DNA from: Limnanthes douglasii subsp. nivea
Taxonomy: Eukaryota > Streptophyta > Magnoliopsida > Brassicales > Limnanthaceae
Assembly: GCA_036936605.1 (NCBI GenBank)
Contig: JAUPFV010000004.1
Location: 181,368,807 to 181,432,806, forward strand
Length of the DNA stretch: 64,000 nt
Reading direction: 5' to 3'
Position 1 is the stretch's first letter, and each line of letters begins with the position of its first letter. Position numbers and translations under genes: made by a program. The notes under the pieces are model-generated. The model saw nothing but the letters and a program-made list of their open reading frames with translations. It made no database searches and was not told the DNA's origin. Below are positions 22,871 to 33,939 of the stretch, one piece after another.

Positions 22871-23750
22871 GTGCAACTGATGTTAGAGTTACTATAAGAT
22901 AAGGTATAGAATTTTTAGGTGTATGCTAGAAGTAACTTGTCAATAGAGGTAAATTTAACGCCTAGAACCTAAGCGTTGATGAAACTATGTAGGTGAAGCT
23001 TAGGCTGTCACTTAGATGCATGGACTTCTACTAGAACCTAAGCGTTGATAGAAAGCTAAAACGAATAATGGCTACTGAGTCGAATAAGATATGGGTTGGT
23101 TCAAAGTGAGTTGGTTCGAAGCAAGCTGAACCGAACCATGTTGAACTAAAGCATGGGAGCTGGACCGAAGCAGATTCTTCTATTTATAGGTTTCTTATTT
23201 AATTGGTTTTCTTATTTGGTCTTTCTATATTAATTAGAATTCTTATAAATTATATTTTCTATTAAATAAGTCTTATATATTAATTATGTTTTCTTATTAT
23301 TGTGAATTTATTACTTATGAGGTTTCCAATTTTAAGTGATTATGATCATATTATAGTCGTTGATTAATGAACTTTAATCTAGAGCGTTTGTTGAAGAATT
23401 AAGGTTTTCTCCAAACCTATAGCGGAATATTTTATATGTAGTTGTGTAGCGAATATGTTGAGCAACATATTTCCTAAGTGAGAGAAATAGTTCTAGATGT
23501 TTTAAAAGAGAAATAGTTGATATATAAACACTGATTAGAGACATTTGTGAATCACGTCAGTTTTGTAACAAATAATGATTGAAACCGTTGTGTTTGAGAG
23601 TCTTTTTATATCATACTTCTTTAATAAAAGAGTGTTTGCCTCTCGTGGATGCGATATTTCTTCAATTTAGTATAATGTGTTTCTGAATCCCAATTACTTT
23701 CATTATCTAGTTTAAATTCCCTAGTTGTTCTAAAGGTTTTGTGTTTTTAG
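22871..23750 (+). repeat. Probable copia 3' LTR region (complete only here)
   Basis: Non-coding sequence follows the copia C-terminus. It includes the 19-bp direct repeat also seen in copy 1. Near 23640 it has GTTTGCCTCTCGTGGATG, the sort of U5 text found near the right end of plant copia LTRs. Up to 23251 it is shared with copy 1; beyond that it is unique. Exact LTR ends were not found. Confidence 0.5.
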
Positions 23751-23937
23751 TTGGTCATGTATCTGTATATTTTGATTGAATAGAAGACTCACAAAGATGT
23801 TTGGTAGAATTATAGTTGATAAGGGTCAGAATTATTTGAGTACGACATGGGTCAAATTTATTTGAGGGAGGAAATTCAGACCTAAGATGAATTTTATAGT
23901 TGTATTATTCGTTTATCTTTTCACTAAGTTTTGTGTT

Positions 23938-24146
23938 TGATGCGAGTCGGTCTTAGACCCGATTAAATTGGCCCATTAACCCGAATTAGCTTATAAAAAA
24001 ACTCTCACAAACAAAATTTAAGAGATTGAGACTTTATCTCTCTAGGCATTAAGTAAAACAACTAAATTATCTCTTTATAATCTATCATATATTTACTACA
24101 CCATTAGAAAATTACCTAAATACCCATCAAACTAATTCTAACAACA
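23938..24146 (+). repeat. 5' LTR of Tat element 2
   Basis: It begins TGATGCGAGTCGG, similar to the Tat 1 LTR start, and ends AACAACA just before the primer site. At 209 bp it is shorter than the Tat 1 LTR. No partner was found to confirm the ends. Confidence 0.65.
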
Positions 24147-24151
24147 TCGAA

Positions 24152-24169
24152 TCGGCGACCATAGTGGGA
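24152..24169 (+). other. Primer binding site of Tat element 2
   Basis: TCGGCGACCATAGTGGGA closely resembles the Tat 1 site TGGCGACCCCAGTGGGA and lies five bases behind the LTR. Confidence 0.7.
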
Positions 24170-24242
24170 GCGTAGAGTAAGATTCCCAGATAGAAATATC
24201 TAAAACCTAACATATAAGTTTACCTTCGGATTTTTTTGGAAC

Positions 24243-24945
24243 ATGGATCATGATATGCAACTGGAGTGTTATCAATTACAAGCATAAATTGAAGCATTGA
24301 GGGCCCATAGACAAGCTAAGAAGGATTTTTTTTGGGGGGGAGACTTCCATTGGAGTATCCAAAATCTAATGAGTCGAGTAACAATCCCCGGCATAATATG
24401 AAGCAAGGTCAATATAACCAGTCTCCAAAGCCCGCCAAGAATCTAAAAAGAAGTGACGATTTAAACATAGTCTCAACACTTTGGAGTACAATGATCGAAT
24501 CAGAATCAGAAAGAAAATACAGATTTTGATAAGTACCATAATAATGTATGAGTCGATACTAAGGATTTTATTTCCCCAAAATCATGAGATATAATCGTTA
24601 ATTGAAAAGGCAAAATTGACAAAATTTGTTAAGCCGTAAGGGGGTAATTGACAAGTGAGAAACTGATCACAACCTAACACAAGTGGGGTCCAAGCAGCTT
24701 CACATGAGCAATTGGATGTGGATTCAGAACACTTGTATCTTGATCCGGACCAGGGTCGAGTGAATGTGGTTACTGAAAAAAGTGGAAACATTTCCAAGCT
24801 GTGTCAATTCTTCAAATCATTAATTATTTTTAGATGAGACACGATGACAGCACCTCCAAGATATTCTAAAAAAACGTTATATGGTTGGTTTGACCACATA
24901 GTTAAAAGGGAAAATGTTTTCTCATTTATCCCAAAACTGTGCCCC
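24243..24945 (+). pseudogene. Gag remnant of Tat element 2
   Basis: It begins with an ATG at 24243 and gives MDHDMQLECYQLQA, then IEALRAHRQAKKD, like the N-terminus of the Tat 1 gag. The middle of gag (the FTGSALKWYNSLP region) cannot be found, so an internal deletion of several hundred bases is likely. The sequence joins the protease region within about 700 bases instead of the 2.4 kb or so expected. Confidence 0.65.
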
Positions 24946-25445
24946 CTTCATATTTTTTGACGAATTTGATTTGAGGAATATTACAGTCCCACATGAAGAT
25001 GTTATGGTAATAGAGGCATCTATTAAGGAAACAAAAATTCGGTGAGTCCTAATTGACATAGTTAGTTCAACTAATATCTTATTTATTTCTACCTATAACC
25101 AAATAAAAAATCCATCTATTATTTTCCTATCGAATAGAACCATAGTAGAGTTTACATGCAACTCTCCTGATGTAATTGGGGAGTTCGAAGGATAAGTAAT
25201 TCTTGGAAAAGGACCATTTGAGAAAATGATACGAGTATTGTTTATGGTAGGGGATTGTGTGACCTCTTATAATGCCATTTTTGGTAGATCTTAGCTATCA
25301 AGGATGCATGTAACTGCATTAACAGTTCATCAATCTTTAAAATATGAAGTTGGAGGCCAAGTATGGGTGGTTCGGAGTAGCTAGAAGGTTGCTAGGGAAT
25401 GATATGTCACTGCACTTTCGCCTAATACACTAGAAAACATGGCAG
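24946..25445 (+). pseudogene. Protease region of Tat element 2
   Basis: FFDEFDLRNITVPHEDVMV (about 24955-25010) matches the pre-protease segment of Tat 1. The following frame shows IDIVSSTNILFIST where VDTGSSANILF is expected, so the active-site Thr-Gly is lost. Then come NSPDVIGEFEG and YNAIFGRS. Stops interrupt it. Confidence 0.75.
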
Positions 25446-25639
25446 TTAAGAAGGCATAACAATTACTTGAGTTTTCTTCAGATCATAACAAAATAGATGA
25501 TCCTAGAGAGACTCATGGTGCAGTTATCCCTCTTAAAGAGGTTGAAGTACGTAGTTTAGCGGATGGGAAGAAAGTCAGGAATCGAGCCAAATTTCCATCA
25601 CGGTTGAAAGAAGATTTATTATGTTTTCTATCTAAGAAT

Positions 25640-26985
25640 TTGTAAGTGTTAGCTTGGTAAAATATATGTGACTGACGTGCCACCTATTAGTAACTGTCAC
25701 AAGTTATCTGTGTAATATGATGTGGGTTCAGTAATACAAAGAATAAAAGATTATTCTAAAGAGAAACTCAAAGCCATTGTTAAAGAGGTAGACATACTAA
25801 AAACAATAGGGCATATTCGAGAATCTCAGTATCCACTATGGACGACAAATACGGTGGTCATAAAAAATAAAAAATGGAAAATGGAAAATATGTATTGGTT
25901 TCATAGATCTCAAGAGGCATACCCCAAGGATCCTTTCCAGGTTCTTCGATTGGTCAGTTCGTGGATTCCATTTATGAGAATTAATTGTTATCCTTTATAG
26001 ATACATTTGATGGGTATAATAAAATACGGATGGATCTGAAGGATCTAGATCATACCATGTTTATTATTGACAGATGGTTGCATTGTTATAAGATAATGTC
26101 ATTTGGTTTAAAGAATGATGGGCATACTTACCAACGTTTAGCTAAAAAAAACGTTTTCCAGTCAGATTGGGAGGAATGTAGAAGTTTATATTGATGACAT
26201 GATGGTAAATAGCCCGAGAACGGAGTATTATTTACTTGACTTTAAATAAACCTCCTTTAATTTCGAAGCCATCACTTTAAATCTGAATCTAGAAAAGTGC
26301 ATGTTTGGAGTTTGGTCCGGTAATTTTTTTGGGGTACATTATTAATGAAAAAAAATCCATGCTAACTTAGTGCAAGTAGATATGTTGGTGGCTATAGATA
26401 CTCCCCCGCTCTACAAAAGAAGTTCAAGTATTGGCTGGTAGGTTGGCTACCTTGAACAGGTTTATTCCTAGATCATCAGATAAATGTGCATAATTCTTTC
26501 AAGTATTTAGAAATTCCAACAAATTTAATTGGTTTCTTAACTGTGATAAGGCATTCCTCAAAATCAAGAGGCATCTATCTTCTCCTAAAACTCTTTTTAA
26601 ACCGATCGTCGGAGAAAGACTCTATATGTATTTGGTAGTATTGGATCATGTTATGAGTGTAGTGTTAGTCCCGCAGGTTGATAATTACCATCGTCCGATT
26701 TATTATATTAGTAACAATTTGTTAGACGTTGATAAAAGATACCTAAAGTTGGAAAATTTAGCTTTGGAATTGGTGATATCATCTAGAAAATTGAGGCCTT
26801 ACTTTCATGTAAACTCCATCACAATTTGTATTTATGTTCTACTTAAGTGCATCTTGCAAAAACGGATGTATCAAGTCGAATGACCAAGTGGTCTGTAGAA
26901 TTGGAGGATTACAATATTTTTTTTGCTCTCGAATAACAATCGAGGCACAAGTTGTAGCAGACTTCTTGGTTGAGTTCCATTCAGA
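25640..26985 (+). pseudogene. Reverse transcriptase and RNase H of Tat element 2
   Basis: Recognisable pieces are FDGYNKIRMDLKDLDHTMFI (25985 on), the palm motif YIDD at 26187-26198 followed by MMV, LNLEKCMFGV, and the RNase H part MYLVVLDHVMSVVLVPQV (26626 on) and ISSRKLRPYFHV. Frames change at least four times. YIDD survives but no continuous enzyme does. Confidence 0.88.
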
Positions 26986-27480
26986 AAGACCTTGTGTAGA
27001 ATCTTTTAACAGTATGCCTGAAAAAGAGTGGGTAATTTGGCTAGTCGGAGTATCTAGTATGATGGATTATGGTGCAGGAATTTGTTTACTCTCCCCTTTT
27101 GGATTCTCAATCTCCCCAAAAATACAACTTGGTGTTAAGACATCAAATAATGAAGCTAAGTACAAAGCATCAATTTGTTGGTTTAAGGCTTGCCCAAATA
27201 TGTGGGGATGAAAGAATCTAATTGATAAGTGATTCAAAGCTGCTCATACACCAACCACGGGGACAATATGAAACAAGAAAAGAATAGTTTGTGAAGTATT
27301 TGCAAGTATTAAGAGAGTTAAATCGGTAAAGTATAAACATGTGCCAAGAGCTGAGAATTCAATGGCTGACTATTTTTCTAACTCTAGCATATTCTAAGGC
27401 ATGTCCTTGGATCTTGGTACAAAAGTGCTTCTTGATAACAACGACCCCTTAAATGAAGGTTGGAAGGATCTACCAATTGT
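26986..27480 (+). pseudogene. Second RNase H of Tat element 2
   Basis: WVIWLVGVSSMMDYGAGICL (about 27030-27090) is aligned with VRTDGGSSTMGCGAGICL of Tat 1; the catalytic Asp is now Val. SNNEAKYKASI follows. The tail ISDSKLLIHQ and PRAENSMADYF reads in other frames to about 27380. Confidence 0.78.
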
Positions 27481-28240
27481 GGCTACAAAGCTTTGACTTG
27501 AAGAGTCTTGTTAGAAGGGTATTATTTGTCATCTATAATGTCAAATGTTAAAGAGCTACTTAGAAGATGTGATCTCTGTCAGATATTTGAAAATGAAATA
27601 CATGTACCAGCACTTCCTATGGAGTCAGTGTCCAAAGCAGTACCTTTTGATACGTGGGGGCTTGATTTGGTTTCATCACTTCTCATGGCTTCTAGAGGAT
27701 GTCGAACTATTATCTTGACAATTGATTATTTTTCAAAGTGGATAGAATGTGTGCCCCTCTCTAAAACTACTTCCAAAGCAGTAATCAAATTTATCCATTC
27801 CAATATTTGTTGTAGGTTCAAAATTCCTAGACGTATTACGACAAATAATGGCCCTCAGTTTGACAACATGGATATGGAGATTTTTTGTGCATCGACTGGA
27901 ATTCACCATTGTTTCTCTTGATATTTTCATCCCTAAGCTAATGAACATATTTAGGTGGCAAACATAAATATTTTGATGGGTCTCGAAACGAATTTAGAAG
28001 GGGCAACAGGAAAATGGCCAAATTACCTACAAGAAGTATTGTAAGCCTATCAAACTACTTCACATAATGCCACACAAGCAGCGCATTTTGCCTTGGTTTA
28101 TAGAATGGATGCAATAACACCAATCGAAGCTACTCTTACTTCTTTCAGGGTTCAAAATCATTCTGAAGAATAAAATGAGGCTACACTAAGAGGTCAGCTA
28201 GATTTGATCGAAGAAAAGAGATGATGATCATTCCATACAT
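27481..28240 (+). pseudogene. Integrase of Tat element 2
   Basis: The frame 27508-27921 carries the end of the zinc domain (RRCDLCQ) and the core, with the first catalytic Asp in WGLDLVSSLLMASRG and the second in TTNNGPQFDN mutated to Asn. A stop at 27919 is followed by the remainder, ATGKWPNYLQEVL and FALVYRMDAITPIEA. It fades at LDLIEEKR near 28220. Inactive. Confidence 0.88.
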
Positions 28241-29847
28241 GTAAGTATATCAATAACATTATTTATTTTGATTTTATTTAATTTTGTAATGTTTCCATAA
28301 TTCTTAAATTTAATTTTATAGTTGTTTTATGTTAGTACACTCTCGAACCATAAAATAATCTAAGAAAGTATCATTTTCTACACTCTCGAACCATAAAAGA
28401 ATCTAAGGAAACATCATTTTATTCATAAATTTTCAAAATTTTAAATTATTCAAATTACTACGGGGTTACATATCACTGATCGCTTTAACATAACTATACA
28501 ATATTTATCTCGAAAAGACCGAGAAGGTCAGAGGTAAAAAATGGACATGTGATTGTAAAGATTACATATTGGTTTAACACACTTATAAGTTGATAATTTG
28601 TAGTGTTATGATTAATGATTAATGATATAGACACCTACTAAGTTTCACCAAAATGTTACCACTAATAGTAAGTCTCGATAAAATGTTACCCGCCAATTCC
28701 CTTCCTCTATATAAAGGTTCCCAATTTCACAAATTTGAAGACATAACTCAATCTACTTAAATATAGTCTATAATGAACCTCATACTTCTATTCGATATAG
28801 AATAGACACTATATAAAGACTTCATCTCCTGCAAACCGTCAAGCATGTGAAGATAACGAGGTTGAATGAGACTAACAATGAGTTTATCAATGAAGTGATA
28901 TTTGCAATATACTATATGTACGGTTACATGTAAGGGGTGCAAGAAATAAAACCCATGTCGTCTCCATACAGTCCAGAATAACTATTTACAAGTTACAGTT
29001 ATATGAAAAGTGAATCAATGTATCGTGTATTTCTTCTCGCATAGAAAATTAGGACTGAGGTGTATAACTCGTTCCATTTGAAAGTAACTAATGTTTTGAT
29101 AAATGATATGTTACGTTATGTGGAGGACCTAATCATTGAAAAAATATTTAAGGATATGACTTTGACTAAAAATATTTTTCTTTTGTGCTGATATTTAATG
29201 TTGTTTATGTTCCTTTGATCAGTTTCAATTATTATATTAATTTTATGTTCCTTTGACTGGTTTAGGTTATTGTGTTTATTTTATGTTCACTTTCAATGTT
29301 GTTTTATATTTGTTTGATGGTCTTTAGATCATGTTTAAATGTTTAGTTATGTATCTAATAGGTCACAATATATTTTTTAGATTCTGAATATTCGAGTTCG
29401 TGATCTCTCGCACGATTATAGGCAAAGGTTCATATTATTCTTGGTATATGGATTAACGATTCAATTAAAGAACATATATTTCATGATATTGAGTTGGACC
29501 TCGTTGCTAGTAAGCTGGAACATCCACATTCCAACAATTTGATACGTAACAATTCTACTCGTATATGTGTTATCCGCTCTTTTACATTCCTTTGAGTACT
29601 GTTGGATATTTTATTTGTTTATGATCTTTTGAGTTTTTAATTAGTGTGTTTGTTAATATTCCTATGAGTCCTTTAACTTATTGTATTTCATTGAGTTTCA
29701 TGTTCAATGTTGTGTTATCGAGTTGATTTTGTTGTATTCAAATTTTTAACACAATAACACTTGTTACGCAGATATCGAACGAATATGCATTGATAAAGTC
29801 TAAACGAAAATAAAAATCAACAACTATTACAAAACAAACGCCCCCAA
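28241..29847. other. Unassigned AT-rich stretch after Tat element 2
   Basis: No coding region is recognised. It holds a 43-bp tandem duplication (28336-28421), a TATA-like CTATATAAAGG at about 28707 with no convincing gene behind it, and loose repeats of TTTATGTTCCTTTGA near 29205-29260. It may include the lost 3' end of Tat element 2. Confidence 0.4.
28336..28421. repeat. 43-bp tandem duplication
   Basis: Two imperfect copies (period 43, a few mismatches) start TACACTCTCGAACCATAAAA. Confidence 0.85.
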
Positions 29848-30050
29848 GGGGGTAGCCGAGTTGGTTGAGTATGGCATTCTTATGACCAAAAGGTCATGAG
29901 TTCGAGTCCCTCTACATACGCTTTCTCGGCTGAGCCTGTCACCTTGTGTGGTTTACCTTCTGGCGTTGGTTTGCAGGCTATCGCGTCAGACTGAGGGTTT
30001 ACCCTGTGCGCACTCATTGCACTCTGAGTAGCGGCTGCGGGTTCCCTCTG

Positions 30051-30085
<35 letters not shown>
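29848..30085 (+). mobile_element. tRNA-derived SINE with 35-A tail
   Basis: The 5' head looks like a tRNA gene, with a pol III A box TAGCCGAGTTGG (29853-29864) and B box AGTTCGAGTCC (29899-29909). An unrelated body of about 140 bp follows, ending GGTTCCCTCTG, then 35 A (30051-30085). This is the structure of a plant SINE moved by LINE machinery. The flanks (ACAAAACAAACG before, CTGCAAAACG after) give only a weak target repeat. The long uninterrupted A tail suggests a recent insertion. Family not assigned. Confidence 0.85.
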
Positions 30086-30087
<2 letters not shown>

Positions 30088-30993
30088 GCAAAACGTCTAA
30101 TAAAACAACTAGAATCTGAATAAAAAAAGTACGAACTAAAATTAAAAACAATAAACTTAACATCATTGTACAAACATAAATTAAAAATAATACACTTAAA
30201 CAACATTGGAAAAAACTTTAATTAATTTTTTTTTACTTAAACAAAATAAGTTAGTGGAAAATATGGTGTAAACATTATAAACATTGTCTTATCTTGTCAG
30301 AAGTTAGTCGGAAATATGGTATAAATACTCAAACAAACATTATCATATTTTATTGTATCCGAATTCCAATATAACTGATTAAATAAATATATATTCAAGA
30401 GGCAAATCCCTTTTGCAGGTTTGAGTTATTTTAGCTAGTGGATGAGTTGTACAATAATTCAGACCAAACATTGTCTTATCTTGTTGTCTCTAGATTCCAA
30501 GGTAATTGAAAACATACTAGCATGTTATATCTAGTGGATGGTATATGGTGGAAACAAGCAATATTAACTTCAGTTCATGACGAACTAACTTCCACTCTTC
30601 TAGTAACTGAAACTTCTTACCATTCAAGTCATGGTACATATTATAGGCTAAAAAATGTAGTCATCCTCAGACCAACCAATACGCCTATCTTTGCATGTAG
30701 CACCGTAAAAACTAACAAAGTACTAATAATTTTATTGATCACTTGATAATGACTTTTGGCTTGTCCTAGTTCTCTTGAAATTCCAGCCTTCTCATATACA
30801 AAATCTGTAACTTTTTTCTAAAACTTTCCACTCGTTTTGTCCATCCAAATTTCACTATCCTTACTATGGTGAAAAAAAACCCACATAGTAATGATTTATT
30901 ATCTTTTATACTCTAAAATTATATTATTTTTATTAGTGGATTTTTTAGCAGCTACAAAACTAGTATGGGTACAAGTGTTTGGGTAGTTCATAA
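30086..30993. other. Unassigned AT-rich spacer
   Basis: No recognisable gene. AACATTGTCTTATCTTGT occurs twice (about 30278 and 30468). The open frame at 30522-30746 has no recognised motif. Confidence 0.4.
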
Positions 30994-31362
30994 TAATAAA
31001 GAAGGAATTATGTACTTAGAGGAAATTAGCAAAATTAAGGTGTAATCTAGCGTAAGGAAAACCTTTTAGGAACAATTGACACTTATGTAATGTAAATGAC
31101 TATTTTATAATAAATTGTAAAGTCGAGGACAGGACCACAATTAGTAATTTGTCTAGACATGTGGGACCCAACAAATGTACTATAAAAGCACACCACCTCT
31201 TTTGGAGAATGATGATGGAGAAATGATTAGAGAATTGTTGATTATGACTTTCTCTCTCTATATTGTGGAACTTTTATCTCTAAACATCTTTAATTATCTA
31301 TATTGGTCCTCGAAACAGTGTTTTACTCATAAATCCTCCCTAAAAATGTCTGGAACAATTAT
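30994..31362 (+). repeat. 5' LTR of Tat element 3
   Basis: It matches 39912-40271 by eye over its length, for example ATTTGTCTAGACATGTGGGA and CAACAAATGTACTATAAAA, the latter containing a TATA-like box. Ends are estimated from the limits of similarity and may be off by a few bases. Confidence 0.82.
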
Positions 31363-31363
31363 T

Positions 31364-31384
31364 GATGTGGTCTGTGGGAAACGG
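31364..31384 (+). other. Probable primer binding site of Tat element 3
   Basis: The GATGTGGTCTGTGGGAAACGG stretch lies immediately behind the LTR. It resembles the GGCGCCGTCTGTGGGAA type of primer site found in many plant gypsy elements, with decay. Confidence 0.55.
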
Positions 31385-31436
31385 TTTGGTACCCCAATTG
31401 TTTTCCAAAACCTTTATTGTGAGTTTGGAAGAGTTA

Positions 31437-33060
31437 GAGATGGAAATTCAAGGAGAACTGAATGTTAATAATGATTTGATGATCGAAAAATAATTCGAAG
31501 GGAACCTCATCGGGGATAACGTGGAAATTGAACAACAGCACGACGATCAATATGCTGGCAACATATAAGAGTCTATCTTGGTGACTCGAAGAAAAGAACT
31601 TTTAGAATAAATTGAAAAGGTAAATTCTGAGAGAGACACTGCGATGGCCTTCAAAAAGATCCGATCAGAGGTTCGAAAGGAAAATATGATTGGGAAAGAG
31701 GAGTTGAATGGCAATTGTCGAATTGATAATACGAAATATAAATATCAAAGACGTAGCCGTTATTCTTCGAGGAGGAAGATGAAGGCTAGGTATCGCTAAG
31801 AATCCTCTGAATTTAGTGATTACTCACTCTATGATTCGAGTGAATCTTCCTTGTAAAGGGCTTCTCATCGGGTTAAGAGTACTAAAACAAAATATTCAAG
31901 GAAATATAGAAGAGAGTATCGAGTGGCTCATCGAACTAAGGATTCAAAGGAAAAGATACAAGGGTCCAAGGACCATCCTAAGAAATAACAGGCTGCACAT
32001 GCTTAAAATCCATTGGGGGAGTATCGAGTGAGCAATTAGTACACGGTTCCATTCGAGGAAGGTCTTTCTGCAATGGAAAATGAAGGTCCCAGGGCAAATA
32101 TTTATAGGCCTGGTCATACTTAGAGATTTTCTCCTTTGTCATCGGAAATACTTTATGGAAATCTACCAAAGCATTTTGATATCTCATAATTGGAAAGGTT
32201 CGAACGAACTCATGATATTGATAGCCATATTGAAAAAATCAAAACAAATTATGATTAATTTTGATGATGATGATAATTTACTTTTCAAGATTTTTTCTAA
32301 AACGTTTAAGGGTGCAGTTTCAAAGTAGTATAATCGAATTCCGTAAGGTTATATTAAAAAAATTGATAGAATTTTGTGGGAAGTAAAACGTTTTGAGCTA
32401 ATAATAACACTATAGTATACTTTACGGAAAAGGTTGGAGAAATTTTGAAAGATTTTACCAACCTCTTTATCAAAGTAAAAACTGATATGGAATATTGCGA
32501 GGACCTTGTGGCTTTAGTAACTTTTCATACGGTACTTCTCCCAGGAATATGGAAGGATACTTTGGCTGGAAAAAAAATATGACGTTTGGGGGTTTTCTAG
32601 ATCAAGTTGAAAAATGAATACTAGTAGAGGACACTCGGGCATCGAAAATAGGTTCTTTTGATCAGCTGGAACAAAATTAGTTCCAAACATCTCTTAATGT
32701 AGTTCAGCCTCCTGGAACATATGTGAAACCTAAAGTATCAAGTTAGTTCCTCCGAGGCATAGGGTAAACCAACAGGCATATAGTGCACAAACAATACTAG
32801 GCCAATGTCACATAAATGGATTCGTTCAACTCATTTTGTGAATATAACCTAGTATGGGGCAACGATATTCTATAAGACTCGAAGTCAAGTATAATTTCAA
32901 AAGTATTTCCCGATACAAACTCTGGTAGAAAATAGAGATAGTAGATATTACAAATATCATGAAGATGTCAGATACGAAGGAATATGTAACACTAAAAAAA
33001 TAAATACAAGTGTTCGTTGAAATTGAAAGCTAACTACTTTTGTAAAGAAGCATTTTCAAA
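31437..33060 (+). pseudogene. Gag of Tat element 3
   Basis: It starts with ATGGAAATTCAAGG near 31439. A charged N-terminal part, a Ser/Arg-rich stretch (RRSRYSSRRK) and the core gag sequence FDDDDNLLFKIFSKTFKGA (near 32262-32320) follow the order of the Tat 1 gag. A relic of the Cys/His motif (YYKYHEDVRYEG) lies near 32950. Many stops. Confidence 0.78.
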
Positions 33061-33389
33061 AATATCTAATGGTTAAAGAAGCTACTGAAACTTCAAAGGA
33101 AGAAACTTTGTTGGTTATTTATGAGAAGATTGATTCTTTTGATATTTTAACCGAGTACTTAGACCCAAAATATGGAAGAAATAACATTAGTATTGTCGAA
33201 CATATTATTCCAAGAAGATAGGTTAGTGATTTATGTGCATTTTTTTATCTTTCGAAATTTTGGAGGGGTGGTTTTTTGCAGGAAATTCGAACAACTCCCA
33301 AAAAAAGCATATAATGAGTCTTACTACTTAGTTCGAAGCAAGCACAATTATATCAGAATCATTATCCAATAATGTTCTTTGAAGATGGT

Positions 33390-33780
33390 GATATGAGAGA
33401 TGTGTCGGGACCACATGAAGATGCAGTAGTAATTGCAGCTGGGTTAGCAGGTGATGAAGTGCAAAGGGTTTTGATTGATACGAACAATTCTGCCGATATT
33501 TTTTCATGAGTACTTATAAGAAGATTATCAACCCTCGTACAATCCGACGATAAGATCGGACTATTGTGGGTTTTACAGGGGTTACAACAAAAGTCGTCGA
33601 AGAATTTGAAAGTATAGTGGAATTGGGTCGAGGGCAGTTTAAAAAGGAAGTGACTATATTACTTATTGTGGTAGTTGCGCCAACATCTTACAATTTTATG
33701 TGTGGAAGGTATTGGTTCTCCAAGATGCATGCGTTAATTTTCTATTGTCCATCAGTGGTTAATAAATGTTCTGAAAAATA
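33390..33780 (+). pseudogene. Protease of Tat element 3
   Basis: DMRDVSGPHEDAVV leads into LIDTNNSADIF, where Tat 1 has VDTGSSANILF. The conserved Gly is Asn, so the active site is damaged. MGFTGVTTKVVEEFE and CGRYWFSKMHA follow to about 33780. Confidence 0.82.
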
Positions 33781-33939
33781 ATATTAGAACAGTTACAAGT
33801 AGTCAAAAAATGGAAACAAAATGTTATTGTATTGCCTTGTCTTCCAAGAAAATTCAGGGGAATAAACTGGAATAAGCATAGCAATTAGCGAACACTTCAT
33901 CACAGCCTACCCTTTTTTATGATCCAAGGGAGCCCCCGA

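Larger units (their letters stand above)
13693..23251. repeat. Tandem segmental duplication, copy 2 (9559 bp)
   Basis: This is the second copy of 4135-13692. Differences noted: one T fewer in the T-run at about 5425; C to T near 5446 (15003); A at 7191 to C at 16748; one extra T near 20540; one extra T near 21728. At the junction, copia sequence ending TATAAATT meets Tat gag starting ATGAGCCC. The true continuation of the copia sequence (ATATTTTC) appears only at 23252. The left, middle and right breakpoints share just AT, so the event used about 2 bp of homology. Confidence 0.97.
23938..28250 (+). mobile_element. Ty3/gypsy Tat-lineage element 2 (decayed, 3' end not found)
   Basis: Order: short 5' LTR, primer site, a gag remnant lacking its core, protease, RT, RNase H, second RNase H and integrase, all riddled with stops. 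Protein order and motifs match Tat element 1. No 3' LTR was recognised after integrase; the sequence fades near 28.24 kb. Confidence 0.87.

Noticed and set aside
28700..28790. Gene promoter with TATA box CTATATAAAGG
   Set aside because: No coding sequence or LTR could be recognised behind it; left as a note only.
29848..29912. A tRNA gene
   Set aside because: A and B boxes are present, but no good cloverleaf or acceptor pairing follows; a body and poly(A) tail mark it as a SINE head.
29880..30206. Minus-strand frame with a poly-Phe run
   Set aside because: It is a translation of the SINE poly(A) tail.
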